Assembly (NCBI RefSeq): GCF_003234185.1
Contig: NZ_QKSM01000019.1
Location: forward strand, 1-41,340
DNA length: 41,340 nucleotides
Reading direction: 5' to 3'
Source: Curtobacterium sp. MCSS17_008
Lineage (GTDB): Bacteria > Actinomycetota > Actinomycetes > Actinomycetales > Microbacteriaceae
The translations under genes were made by a program, and so were the position numbers. This document shows, piece by piece, positions 29,497-37,287 of the stretch. A model generated the notes under the pieces. The model ran no database searches. It saw nothing but the letters and a program-made list of their open reading frames with translations, and had not been told where the DNA came from. The first letter of the stretch is position 1; every line of letters starts with the position of its first letter.

Positions 29497-30069
29497 TCAG
29501 GCGGCGCGGTGCTTCGCGGCGAGGGCCACGGCGTACTGCGCGCCGGCGACGACGTGCCCGACGGTGCCGAGCCAGACGAAGACGAGCGCCAGCACCCGGA
29601 TCCAGTCGTGCTGGGACGCCCACGACGTCGACGAGAAGAGCAGGAGCGGCAGGCCGACGAAGAGCAGCGCCGAGCGGACCTTGCCCGTCCAGGTGACGTC
29701 GAGGTCCGGGTTGCCGCGGAACCACAGCCACGAGAGCACGACGAGCACCAGGTCGACCAGGACGATGATCGCGACGCTCGGCCACGGCAGCAGCCCGACG
29801 AGCACGAGCGACAGCACGATCGCGATGATCGCGAGCCGGTCGGCCACGGGGTCGAGGGCCTTGCCGAGCTCGGAGCCCTGGTCGAACCGGCGGGCGATGA
29901 AGCCGTCCGCCCAGTCGCTCAGGCCGAGGACGACCAGCGTGACGAGCGCCCAGCCGGGGTGCCCCGACACGACGAACCCGATGAAGACCGGGATGAGCAG
30001 GAAGCGCACCAGCGTGATCAGGTTCGGCCACGTCTGCCAGTCGGGTCGCTGCCGCGCGGTGTCAGTCAT
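29497..30069 (-). CDS. CDP-alcohol phosphatidyltransferase
   Basis: A 190-aa membrane enzyme that transfers a phosphatidyl group from CDP-diacylglycerol to an alcohol acceptor in phospholipid synthesis. The signature D-x2-D-G-x2-A-R-x8-G-x3-D-x3-D is complete, from DWADGFIARR through the GKALDPVAD end. About five to six hydrophobic segments follow the start NLITLVRFLLIPVFIGFVV. It may be a PgsA-type or cardiolipin-type enzyme; the acceptor is not readable from sequence. ATG 30069 lies 7 bases after TAGCCT. Confidence 0.92.
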   Translation of the reverse strand: MTDTARQRPDWQTWPNLITLVRFLLIPVFIGFVVSGHPGWALVTLVVLGLSDWADGFIARRFDQGSELGKALDPVADRLAIIAIVLSLVLVGLLPWPSVAIIVLVDLVLVVLSWLWFRGNPDLDVTWTGKVRSALLFVGLPLLLFSSTSWASQHDWIRVLALVFVWLGTVGHVVAGAQYAVALAAKHRAA

Positions 30070-30076
30070 CGCACTC

Positions 30077-30082
30077 AGGCTA
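30077..30082 (-). promoter_or_regulatory. -10 hexamer of the CDP-alcohol phosphatidyltransferase gene
   Basis: TAGCCT on the minus strand, 7-base spacer to the ATG at 30069. It sits just before the stop codon of the upstream small gene. Confidence 0.5.
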
Positions 30083-30086
30083 CCCG

Positions 30087-30377
30087 TCACCAGTGTGGGG
30101 GCACGTCGCGCAGGAGCTGGGCGTCGTTCTCCCCGTCGCGGTGGCGGGCCGGTTCCGGCGCCGGGGACGGGTCGCTGCCCGGCACCGGCCGGGTGGTGAC
30201 CCGCCTGCTGCGGCGCGGTCGGCCTGCCGGCTGCTCGTCCGCCTCCGCACCCGCGGCGGGACCGGACCGGACGGGAGGCACGGCCGACGACGCGTCGTCG
30301 GCCCGCGTCCACGTGCCCACCAGCTGGTCCGTCGCGGGCGTCACCGGACCGGCCGCCCGGTGCGCCCGACGGCTCAT
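30087..30377 (-). CDS. Hypothetical 96-aa protein coupled to the helicase-like gene
   Basis: The ATG at 30377 overlaps the stop of the helicase-like gene as ATGA, which supports translation. The product is polar, rich in Arg, Pro, Ala and Asp, with no hydrophobic segment and no recognised domain; TPATDQLVGTWTRADDASS near the N-terminus and a C-terminal HRDGENDAQLLRDVPPHW are the only distinctive parts. The C-terminal motif looks like a designed end rather than random sequence. It is probably mostly disordered and may partner the large protein. Confidence 0.65.
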   Translation of the reverse strand: MSRRAHRAAGPVTPATDQLVGTWTRADDASSAVPPVRSGPAAGAEADEQPAGRPRRSRRVTTRPVPGSDPSPAPEPARHRDGENDAQLLRDVPPHW

Positions 30378-33300
30378 CGACGCGCGGGGATCGGCGGGAT
30401 GCTGATCTCCTGCGTGGCACCGCGGTCGACACCGAGCACCGACGCGACGGTGTCCGCCACCCGGTCCGGGTCGGAGAACAGTTGGAAGGCGTGCACGCGC
30501 ACGTAGTGCCAGCCGAGACGGCGGAGCACCTCGGGACGGAGCCGGAGGGTCTCGCGCAGCGAACCCCGCACGAGCGACGCGTCGGTCTCGATCGTCACGC
30601 AGACGCCCCCGTGCGCTGCCACCAGGCCGAGCTTGCCGCGGTGTCCGAGCGCCACCGGGATGCCGCGCATCTCGAGACGACGGGCGAGGTCGACGAGCAG
30701 CGGGTCGGAGTCGTCCGGCACGTACTCGGCGGTGGTGCGGGCACGGACCTCGGCGAGGATCTCCGCCAGGGCGACCGTGCCGTGCCCCATGCGTTCGGCC
30801 TCGATGTCCGAGGGCTGGAAGCAGGTGACGATGATCATCGAGCGACGCGCACGGGTCATCGCGACGGCGAGCAGACGCTCCCCACCGGGCTTGCCGAGCG
30901 GACCGAAGTCGCGCAGCACCCGACCGTGCGGCGTCCGGCCGTAGCCGATCGAGAACACCACGCGGTCGCGGCTCTGCGCCACCGACTGCTCGAGCGTCGC
31001 GACGATGAACGGCTCGGCGCGGTCGCCGATGACGAACTCCGTCAGGTCCTTGTGCCCCTGCGCCGCGGTGAGCACGGCCTGCTCGACGCGCACCGCGTGC
31101 TTCGCCGAGGCCGTGATGACCATGAGGGACTCGGTCGGGCGGGTGCGGGCGTGCTCCATCACGAGCCGGACGACGCGGTCCACCTCGGCGTCGACGCTCT
31201 CGACGGCACCGGACTCGGGATCCGGCACGGCCTTGCCGTCGCTGACGTAGTCGATCGCGATCGAACCGTGGCCGAGGAACGACCCGGCCCACGGCAGCGA
31301 CTCGATGCGGCCGCCGTAGAAGCGACGGTTGACGAGTTCCGCGAGGTCCTCGCCGCCGGCGCGGTACGAGCGCGTCAACGACAGGGTCGGCAGGAGCGTG
31401 GACAGCTTCGCCAGGGCCGAGTCGGCGTGCAGGGCGTCGAGCGTCGCCTCGTCCACCTGCAGCGTGCGGTGGTCGGGATCGACGGCGATCCGGAACGGCG
31501 ACGGTGTCTGCGTGACGGGGTCGCCGAACACGACGGTCTGACGGGCGCGACGGACGGCGCCGACGGTCTCGGCGATGGTGACGGCACCGGCGTCGACGAG
31601 GATCACGGTGTCGAAGGGCATCGTGTCGGCGATCTCGGGGACCTCGTACGGCGAGGCCAGCCAGACCGGCGCGATCGAGCGCGACAGGTGCGGCGCGGAG
31701 TCCTGCAGCAGGCGCGAGGTGATCGCGCCCTCCTTCAGCTGCGTCTTCAGCGCGGTGGCCTCGTCCGGCCAGTCGACGAGCCCGACCTTCCAGTTCTCGG
31801 CGAGCTGCCACGCGAGGCCCTGGGAGACCCCGGCCGCGTGGGCGTCGTCGACGAGCCGGAAGTCGGCCTCGACCCGGTCGAGCATGTCGGTGTTGCCGCC
31901 GAGCAGCGCACGGTCGGACTCGAGCATCGTCTCGAGGGCCGACTGCCACCACGCGAGCTCGAGCTCGGCCGGCACCTGGGTGTCCGGCACGTGGCGGTTC
32001 GCGAGGTCGGTGATGAGCGGCTCGAGCTGCAGGTCGCGGAGGGTCTGCATGAGCTCGGTGCGCTCCTGCAGGTTGTGCAGCACGTCGGACTCCGCGGCGA
32101 GCTCGGCGATCGTCGGCACGAGCTCGTCGATCGGCAGGTTCGCGAGCTGGCGGTCCCGCTCGGTCCGGCCGAGGGGCTCGTCGAGCCGGGCGAGGTCCTG
32201 CACCACGTTCGAGAAGAGGACCTGCACGTCGCCGATGCCCGTGGGCACCTCGGGGTTCACGCCGGCGGCGACGTACCGCTGCCAGAGCACGCGCTGCTGT
32301 TGCACGCGGGTGAGCGCCTCGTGCAGGTCGGAGACGTGCACGCCGGGGCGGACGTACTCGCGGGCGAGCTTCTTCAGGCGGCGACGGTTCGTGCTCGACA
32401 TCGGGGCACCCTCGCCACGCGGCGCGGTGGCGGCGACGAGCTCGGAGACCGAGCGGTCGAACACGACCGGCAGGAAGCGGTCGAGGGTGTCCCGGATCTC
32501 GGTGAGCAGGCGCAGGTAGATGCCGAGCTCGTTGATGGTCGTGAACTGCCGCATGTGCGTCGTCGCGATGAGGTCGTGCGCACGGCGGAGCAGCGTGGGC
32601 AGGCCGTCGGCGTCGAGGTCCTTCGCCGTCTTGTGCGCCCGCTGCGCGCCGTCGCTCGAGCCGAACTTCGCGCCGTACCAGGGCGAGTCGTCGGGGCCGT
32701 AGCGGAACTCGCCGAGGTTCGCCGCACTGACCATCGTCTCGGCGACGCGCGAGCGCCCCTCGACCATGCTCGTCACCGACCGCTTCGACAGGCGCGCGGT
32801 CGTCGACGGCGGCACCGGCAGGAGCGACAGCCGCGACAGCTCGACCAGGCAGTCGAGCACCGAGACGCCGAAGTCCGGGTCGACGCGGGTGAGCGAGCCG
32901 CGGTAGTCGGTGAGGACCTTGCGGAGGCGGACGAGGGCGTCGTCGACCTCGCGCAGGTTCGGCCGCGCCGCCTTCTCGTTCCGGGCGATCGCACGGACGA
33001 CGTCGCGGCGCAGCGTCGCCGGGGTCACGGCGACCCCGGGCAGCTGGACCTCGGTGAAGCGTGCCGCGATGCCCCGCAGCGTCGCGCGGCGGGGGCTCAC
33101 CACGAGGACGCGCTTGTTCGCGGCGACCAGGCCGCCGAGCGCGTTGACGATGGTCTGTGTGCCACCGGTGCCCGGCAGGGTCTTCACGACGATCGAGTTG
33201 CCCGCCGTGATCTGCGCGATCACGTTCTCCTGCTCGTCGTCGGCGTCGAGCAGCAGCGTGTCGGTCTCCGGGCTGCGCTCGTCGGACGGCGTCTGCTCGA

Positions 33301-34198
33301 CCGGGTGGTAGGACTGCTCGACCTGCCACTTCGCGCTCGGGTTGCCGGCGAGGGCGTCGAGCACCGGGTGCGACAGGTCGCCGGTGTCCTCGACCATGCC
33401 GCTGGCGACCTCGGCGAAGGTCGAGACGACCAGGCGTGCGTGCACCGAGAAGCCGGGGATGTGCGCCGTCAGGCCCCGCAGGCGGTCGATGACCGGGTTG
33501 GGGGTGAAGGAGCCGTCCTGCTGCGCCAGCGCCACGAAGGACTGCGCGTCGAGGATGACGCCGTACTGCTCGTGCAGGGCGTCGGCCAGGCCCGGGTTGA
33601 GCACGGGCTCCCCGAGCAGGCGGACCTCGAAGTCACGACCGTGCCGACGGATCGCGAGCGGGCGGAGCAGCACCGGACCGCGGAAGTGCTCGTCGCCGTG
33701 CTGCCAGTCGGCCATGCCGATGCCGAGCTTCACCGCGTCGATGCCGCGGACCGTCGCGAGCTCGGTGCCCTTCGCCTCGACCTGCGCGGCGGCGACACGT
33801 GCGGCGCGCAGGGCGACCTCGTCGCGGATCAGGCTGGAGAGCAGGGTGGTCTTGCCGGTGATGAACTGCGCGAGTCCGCCGGGGTGTGTGGTCGACAGCT
33901 CGATCCGTGCGCGCGGGTGGTCGCTGAAGTGGGTGAGCGGGCTCGTGCCGCCGACACCGGTCAGCTGGGTCCGCCAGGCGTCCCACGTCGGCTCGGCGGC
34001 GTTGCCGGCCTGGAGGCGCGGGTCGCCCAGGCTGATCGCCTGCGGGCTCGTGAGCTGCAGCTCGGGACGCAGGGTGCGGTCCGGTTCGTCGGTCACGGCG
34101 TCCTGCTGCTCCCGTCCGTCCGTGGGCGCAGCGGCGCCCTCGACGGGGACGTCGTCGTTTCCGTCGTCCGCGCCGTCGGTCACCCTGTCTCGCCACAC
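30374..34198 (-). CDS. Large SF1 helicase-like protein with C-terminal REase_MTES_1575-type domain; Walker motifs degenerate
   Basis: A 1274-aa protein. An N-terminal region (about 80-300) precedes a split SF1-type ATPase core. The Walker A position reads LPGTGGTQTIVN (about 338-350), with Gly instead of the essential Lys. The Walker B position reads VILVDAGAV (about 865), where DEAS is expected. Motif III (VVFGDPVTQTPSP), LTRSYRAGGEDLAELVNRRF and LLAVAMTRARRSMIIV are well kept. A long helical insert lies between the halves. The C-terminal 100 residues look like the REase_MTES_1575 nuclease-like domain, but GKLGLVAAHGGVCVTIETD lacks the expected first Asp. Start GTG 34198 lies 7 bases after TACAGT; GTG 34183 is an alternative. 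The function is unknown; a DNA-processing or defence origin is inferred. Confidence 0.88.
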   Translation of the reverse strand: MWRDRVTDGADDGNDDVPVEGAAAPTDGREQQDAVTDEPDRTLRPELQLTSPQAISLGDPRLQAGNAAEPTWDAWRTQLTGVGGTSPLTHFSDHPRARIELSTTHPGGLAQFITGKTTLLSSLIRDEVALRAARVAAAQVEAKGTELATVRGIDAVKLGIGMADWQHGDEHFRGPVLLRPLAIRRHGRDFEVRLLGEPVLNPGLADALHEQYGVILDAQSFVALAQQDGSFTPNPVIDRLRGLTAHIPGFSVHARLVVSTFAEVASGMVEDTGDLSHPVLDALAGNPSAKWQVEQSYHPVEQTPSDERSPETDTLLLDADDEQENVIAQITAGNSIVVKTLPGTGGTQTIVNALGGLVAANKRVLVVSPRRATLRGIAARFTEVQLPGVAVTPATLRRDVVRAIARNEKAARPNLREVDDALVRLRKVLTDYRGSLTRVDPDFGVSVLDCLVELSRLSLLPVPPSTTARLSKRSVTSMVEGRSRVAETMVSAANLGEFRYGPDDSPWYGAKFGSSDGAQRAHKTAKDLDADGLPTLLRRAHDLIATTHMRQFTTINELGIYLRLLTEIRDTLDRFLPVVFDRSVSELVAATAPRGEGAPMSSTNRRRLKKLAREYVRPGVHVSDLHEALTRVQQQRVLWQRYVAAGVNPEVPTGIGDVQVLFSNVVQDLARLDEPLGRTERDRQLANLPIDELVPTIAELAAESDVLHNLQERTELMQTLRDLQLEPLITDLANRHVPDTQVPAELELAWWQSALETMLESDRALLGGNTDMLDRVEADFRLVDDAHAAGVSQGLAWQLAENWKVGLVDWPDEATALKTQLKEGAITSRLLQDSAPHLSRSIAPVWLASPYEVPEIADTMPFDTVILVDAGAVTIAETVGAVRRARQTVVFGDPVTQTPSPFRIAVDPDHRTLQVDEATLDALHADSALAKLSTLLPTLSLTRSYRAGGEDLAELVNRRFYGGRIESLPWAGSFLGHGSIAIDYVSDGKAVPDPESGAVESVDAEVDRVVRLVMEHARTRPTESLMVITASAKHAVRVEQAVLTAAQGHKDLTEFVIGDRAEPFIVATLEQSVAQSRDRVVFSIGYGRTPHGRVLRDFGPLGKPGGERLLAVAMTRARRSMIIVTCFQPSDIEAERMGHGTVALAEILAEVRARTTAEYVPDDSDPLLVDLARRLEMRGIPVALGHRGKLGLVAAHGGVCVTIETDASLVRGSLRETLRLRPEVLRRLGWHYVRVHAFQLFSDPDRVADTVASVLGVDRGATQEISIPPIPARR

Positions 34199-34205
34199 AT
34201 CCGAC

Positions 34206-34211
34206 ACTGTA
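34206..34211 (-). promoter_or_regulatory. -10 hexamer of the helicase-like gene
   Basis: TACAGT on the minus strand, 7-base spacer to GTG 34198. Confidence 0.45.
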
Positions 34212-34298
34212 GGCGGAAGCGGGCGGCCTCTCTGGCAATGACCCGAGGTTTCGGGGTTTCCGTGCGGGCCCGGCACCCTGCCCGAGCGGGCGATGTGG

Positions 34299-34304
34299 TA
34301 GCAA
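34299..34304 (+). promoter_or_regulatory. Possible -10 hexamer of the CitE-like gene
   Basis: TAGCAA, 7-base spacer to the ATG at 34312; the last base departs from TANNNT, so this is weaker than the others. Confidence 0.3.
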
Positions 34305-34311
34305 CGTGGGC

Positions 34312-35199
34312 ATGGCCATCGACGACCGCACCGTCCCGTCCGCCCCTGCTCCCTCGTCGGCCCGGCCGGACCGGCGGCGATCGGTCCCCGCCGAGATCTC
34401 CCGCTCGTGGCTCCTCGTGCCCGGCACCGCGGCGGACCGCTTCGAGCGGGCGCAGCGGTCCCGCGCCGACCAGATCATCCTCGACGTCGAGGACGCGGTC
34501 GACCCCGCCGCGAAGCCCGGCGCGCGCGCCACGGTCGCCTCGTGGCTGGCCGGCGGCGGCGAGGCCTGGGTGCGGATCAACGACGTCACGACGGACTTCT
34601 GGGCGGACGACGTCGAGGAGCTCCGGGGACTCCCCGGGCTGCAGGGCGTGATGCTCGCGAAGACGGAGTCGCCCGCGCAGGTCACCGACACGTGGCACCG
34701 GCTCGGCGGCCACACCCCGGTGATCGCCCTGGTCGAGTCGGCGCTCGGCATCGAGGAGGCCACGTCGATCGCGAAGGCCCAGGGCGCGTTCCGCCTGGCC
34801 TTCGGTTCCGGTGACTACCGCCGCGACACCGGCACGTCCGCCGACACGCTCGCGATGGCCTACCCCCGCTCCCGGCTCGTCGTCGCCTCGCGCGTCGGCG
34901 ACCTGCCCGGCCCGATCGACGGCCCCACGGTCGGCTCGGCGCACGCGATCCTCCGCGAGCAGTCCCAGGTCGCGGTGTCCCTCGGACTCACCGGGAAGCT
35001 CTGCCTCGACACCGAGCAGCTCCCCGTCATCAACGAGGTCATCTCGCCGACCCCGACCGACGTCGCCTGGGCGCAGGACTTCCTCGACGACTTCGAGGCA
35101 CGCGGGCAGGTCATCCGCGACGGTTCGGACCTGCCCCGGCTCGGACGTGCGCAGAAGATCCAGCGCCTCGCCCAGGCGTTCGGCGTCGAGGCGCGGTAG
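34312..35199 (+). CDS. CitE-like HpcH/HpaI aldolase-citrate lyase family protein
   Basis: A 295-aa TIM-barrel lyase-like protein. SWLLVPGTAADRFERA and QIILDVEDAVDPAAKPGAR carry the conserved acidic Mg-binding segment; ALVESALGIEEA supplies the catalytic-barrel Glu and AFGSGDYRRDTG the next acidic site. CitE needs CitD and CitF to act as citrate lyase; neither is here, so this is one of the stand-alone CitE-like proteins, some of which act on malyl-CoA or citramalyl-CoA. The C-terminal GRAQKIQRLAQAFGV is typical. Substrate unknown. Confidence 0.88.
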   Translation: MAIDDRTVPSAPAPSSARPDRRRSVPAEISRSWLLVPGTAADRFERAQRSRADQIILDVEDAVDPAAKPGARATVASWLAGGGEAWVRINDVTTDFWADDVEELRGLPGLQGVMLAKTESPAQVTDTWHRLGGHTPVIALVESALGIEEATSIAKAQGAFRLAFGSGDYRRDTGTSADTLAMAYPRSRLVVASRVGDLPGPIDGPTVGSAHAILREQSQVAVSLGLTGKLCLDTEQLPVINEVISPTPTDVAWAQDFLDDFEARGQVIRDGSDLPRLGRAQKIQRLAQAFGVEAR

Positions 35200-35208
35200 A
35201 CCGGACGC

Positions 35209-35679
35209 ATGACCTGGTCGCACCCGTCCTCACCGTCCGGCCCGCAGTCCGGACCGGGCAGCACCGAGCGCGCCGAGTGGGTGCACGGCGGGACCACGCT
35301 GTTCCCGGCCGGGCGGATCGCGGACCGGGTGTCGACGGTGCTGTTGCTCGCGGCCGGTGCCCTGCTGACGATCCTCGCCGTGGTCATCGGGATCATCGCC
35401 GTGGCCTCGGCCACCGCGGGCTGCGACGCCGCGACGGGGTGCTCGCCCGGCCGGTTCCTCGGTGGCGCGGCCATCGCGGCGGGCGGCTCGTTCGTGATCG
35501 GGGTCGCCACCGTCGTGCTCGCGGTCGGGGCCTGGGTGCGTCGTCGCTCGTCGTGGTGGATCGCGGCGCTCGGCTTCGTCCTCGCGATCGTGGCCGTGAC
35601 GTGGGGCGGGGTCGTGTTCGCGGAGGCGACCGACTCGGCGGACGGCAACGGCCAGGTGACCGCACTGCAGCTCCCCTAG
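35209..35679 (+). CDS. Small membrane protein of unknown function
   Basis: A 156-aa protein with a Ser/Pro-rich soluble N-terminus (1-35) and about three membrane segments: VSTVLLLAAGALLTILAVVI, AIAAGGSFVIGVATVVLAVG and WWIAALGFVLAIVAVTWGGV. Two cysteines lie in a loop (GCDAATGCSPG) after the first helix and could form a disulfide outside the membrane. The ATG is 9 bases beyond the CitE-like stop; TAGACC, overlapping that stop, may be a -10. I do not recognise the family. Confidence 0.8.
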   Translation: MTWSHPSSPSGPQSGPGSTERAEWVHGGTTLFPAGRIADRVSTVLLLAAGALLTILAVVIGIIAVASATAGCDAATGCSPGRFLGGAAIAAGGSFVIGVATVVLAVGAWVRRRSSWWIAALGFVLAIVAVTWGGVVFAEATDSADGNGQVTALQLP

Positions 35680-35693
35680 CTGCGCGCCCGTCG

Positions 35694-35737
35694 GCCGGGA
35701 GGCACGTGGCGGCGCCGTCACGCGCCTCCCGTCCGGC
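35694..35737. repeat. Hairpin repeat copy D
   Basis: ggccgggaggcacgtg pairs imperfectly with cacgcgcctcccgtccggcc; the GGGAGGC / GCCTCCC core of copies A-C is exact. It lies between two plus-strand genes and could terminate the first. Confidence 0.65.
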
Positions 35738-35743
35738 CTGTCC

Positions 35744-35791
35744 CGACGGCGCACGCTGGGCGTCGCGCCGACCCGTCGGCGCATGCTGGGC
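35744..35791. repeat. 18-bp direct repeat, 30-bp period, upstream of the aldo/keto reductase
   Basis: Copies 35744-35761 and 35774-35791 (cgacggcgcacgctgggc and cgtcggcgcatgctgggc) match at 16 of 18 positions. The second contains CATGCT, a possible -10 six bases before the start codon. Confidence 0.55.
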
Positions 35792-35793
35792 CC

Positions 35794-36669
35794 ATGAAGC
35801 AACGAGTCATCGGAGACGTGTCGGTCAGCGCGATCGGGCTGGGCGGCATGCCCATGTCCATCGAGGGGCGGCCCGACGAGCGGCAGGCGATCGCGACCAT
35901 CCACGCGGCACTCGAGGCGGGCGTGACGCTCATCGACACCGCCGACGCGTACCACCAGGCGGCGAAGGACGAGGTCGGACACAACGAGGAGCTCATCGCG
36001 AAGGCGGTCCGGGAGTTCCACGGTGACACGGACACCGTGCTCGTCGCGACGAAGGGCGGGCACCTGCGACCGGAGCCGGGCCCCTGGGCGCAGGACGGCC
36101 GGCCGGAGTACCTCAAGGAGGCCGCCAAGGCGTCAGCGCGTCGCCTCGGCGTCGACGCCGTCGGGCTGTACCAGTTCCACCGACCGGACCCCGCGGTCCC
36201 CTACGCCGACTCCATCGGTGCCCTCGCGGAGCTCCTCGACGAGGGCGTCATCCGGATGGCGGGCATCTCCAACGCCGACCCCGACCAGATCCGCACCGCG
36301 AACGAGGTCCTCGGCGGTCGCCTCGCCTCGGTGCAGAACCAGTTCTCGCCCGCGTTCCGGTCGAGCGAACCGGAGCTCGAGCTCTGCGACGAGCTCGGCA
36401 TCGCCTTCCTGCCGTGGAGCCCGCTCGGTGGCATCGCCAAGGCGGCCGACCTGGGGACCGCGTACGAGGACTTCGCCGTGATCGCCCGCGAGCGCGACGT
36501 CTCGCCACAGGTCGTGGCACTGGCGTGGGAGCTGCAGAAGAGCGACGTCGTCATCCCGATCCCGGGGGCGTCGCGCCCGCAGTCGATCCTCGACTCGGTC
36601 GTCGCCGCGACGGTGAAGCTCCGACCGGAGGACGTCGAGCGGCTCGACCGCGCGCAGCCCGCGGCCTGA
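35794..36669 (+). CDS. Aldo/keto reductase
   Basis: A 291-aa NADPH-dependent oxidoreductase with the AKR barrel. IGLGGMPMS starts the fold; the catalytic tetrad is visible as Asp in LIDTADAY, Tyr in the same motif, Lys in VATKGGHLR and His in LYQFHRPDP. NADPH-binding residues are in VIPIPGASRPQSILDS near the C-terminus. The role cannot be set beyond carbonyl reduction. The start ATG has no clear Shine-Dalgarno. Confidence 0.93.
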   Translation: MKQRVIGDVSVSAIGLGGMPMSIEGRPDERQAIATIHAALEAGVTLIDTADAYHQAAKDEVGHNEELIAKAVREFHGDTDTVLVATKGGHLRPEPGPWAQDGRPEYLKEAAKASARRLGVDAVGLYQFHRPDPAVPYADSIGALAELLDEGVIRMAGISNADPDQIRTANEVLGGRLASVQNQFSPAFRSSEPELELCDELGIAFLPWSPLGGIAKAADLGTAYEDFAVIARERDVSPQVVALAWELQKSDVVIPIPGASRPQSILDSVVAATVKLRPEDVERLDRAQPAA

Positions 36670-36678
36670 GCCACGCAC

Positions 36679-36720
36679 GGACGAGGGCCCCGCACCCGTC
36701 CGGGTGCGGGGCCCTCGTCC
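36679..36720. terminator. Bidirectional terminator, perfect 20-bp stem
   Basis: Arms 36679-36698 and 36701-36720 are exactly complementary with a 2-base centre. It lies between convergent aldo/keto reductase and lipoprotein genes and does not carry the GACGGGAGG motif. Confidence 0.9.
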
Positions 36721-36742
36721 GCGTTGGCGCGGTCGCTCGGCG

Positions 36743-37180
36743 TCAGTCGCAGACGGCGGACACCTGTTCGACGGTGCGCTGGAACTGCGCCAGCGACTCC
36801 GGTGAGGCGCTGCCCTCGGACTCGACACGGTCGGCGAGGGTGTCCGCGCCGTCGCGGAAGGTGCTCAGCGCGTCGTGGACCTCCTCGTTCGTGACGTCCG
36901 GGAGCACGGCGTCGATCTCGTCGGTGAACGAGCGGACGAGAGCGACGCGCTCGGCGTCCGTCGTCGGCGTGGTCGCCCCCGAGCGGAAGGACTGCGTCCG
37001 GTCCTCGACGAGGGCGCACGCCTCGGCCTCGGTCTGCTCCGGTGCGGCCGCAGCGGTGGTGCGCGGCGCCTGCGGTGCGCCCGACGACACGTCGGCCGGG
37101 CCGGCCTGCGTGGACGAGCACCCGGCGAGCAGCGCGACGGCGACGGCCGCGGTGGCGAGTGCGATGGTCTTCCTGGGCAT
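36743..37180 (-). CDS. Small secreted lipoprotein of unknown function
   Basis: A 145-aa protein with a lipoprotein signal (PRKTIALATAAVAVALLAGC; lipobox LAGC at residues 18-21), a Thr/Ala/Pro linker to about residue 48, and a helical domain (ACALVEDRTQSFRSG to EQVSAVCD) with a Cys near each end that could form a disulfide. AGGGGGAG lies about 8 bases before the ATG. No recognised family. Confidence 0.85.
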   Translation of the reverse strand: MPRKTIALATAAVAVALLAGCSSTQAGPADVSSGAPQAPRTTAAAAPEQTEAEACALVEDRTQSFRSGATTPTTDAERVALVRSFTDEIDAVLPDVTNEEVHDALSTFRDGADTLADRVESEGSASPESLAQFQRTVEQVSAVCD

Positions 37181-37233
37181 GGTGGGACTCCCCCTGGTCG
37201 GTCCGTGCCCCCCTCGGGAACGGATCGGGCCAG

Positions 37234-37239
37234 ACGTTA
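37234..37239 (-). promoter_or_regulatory. -10 hexamer of the lipoprotein gene
   Basis: TAACGT on the minus strand, about 53 bases before the ATG. Unlike the neighbouring genes, this one has a normal leader with a Shine-Dalgarno. Confidence 0.35.
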
Positions 37240-37274
37240 CACGGCGCGCGTCCAGGGTGGGGCGCGCAGAGGCG

Positions 37275-37280
37275 TACCGT
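37275..37280 (+). promoter_or_regulatory. -10 hexamer of the quinone oxidoreductase gene
   Basis: TACCGT, 7-base spacer (cgagggc) to the ATG at 37288, no Shine-Dalgarno. Confidence 0.5.
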
Positions 37281-37287
37281 CGAGGGC

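Noticed and set aside
30266..30278. ggacgggaggcac as another hairpin repeat copy
   Set aside because: It lies inside the coding sequence of the 96-aa protein and has no complementary arm.
30482..34651. 1389-aa open frame on the plus strand
   Set aside because: It runs antisense to the helicase-like gene, whose frame has clear motifs; composition is that of a shadow (Arg, Val, Glu, Gly).
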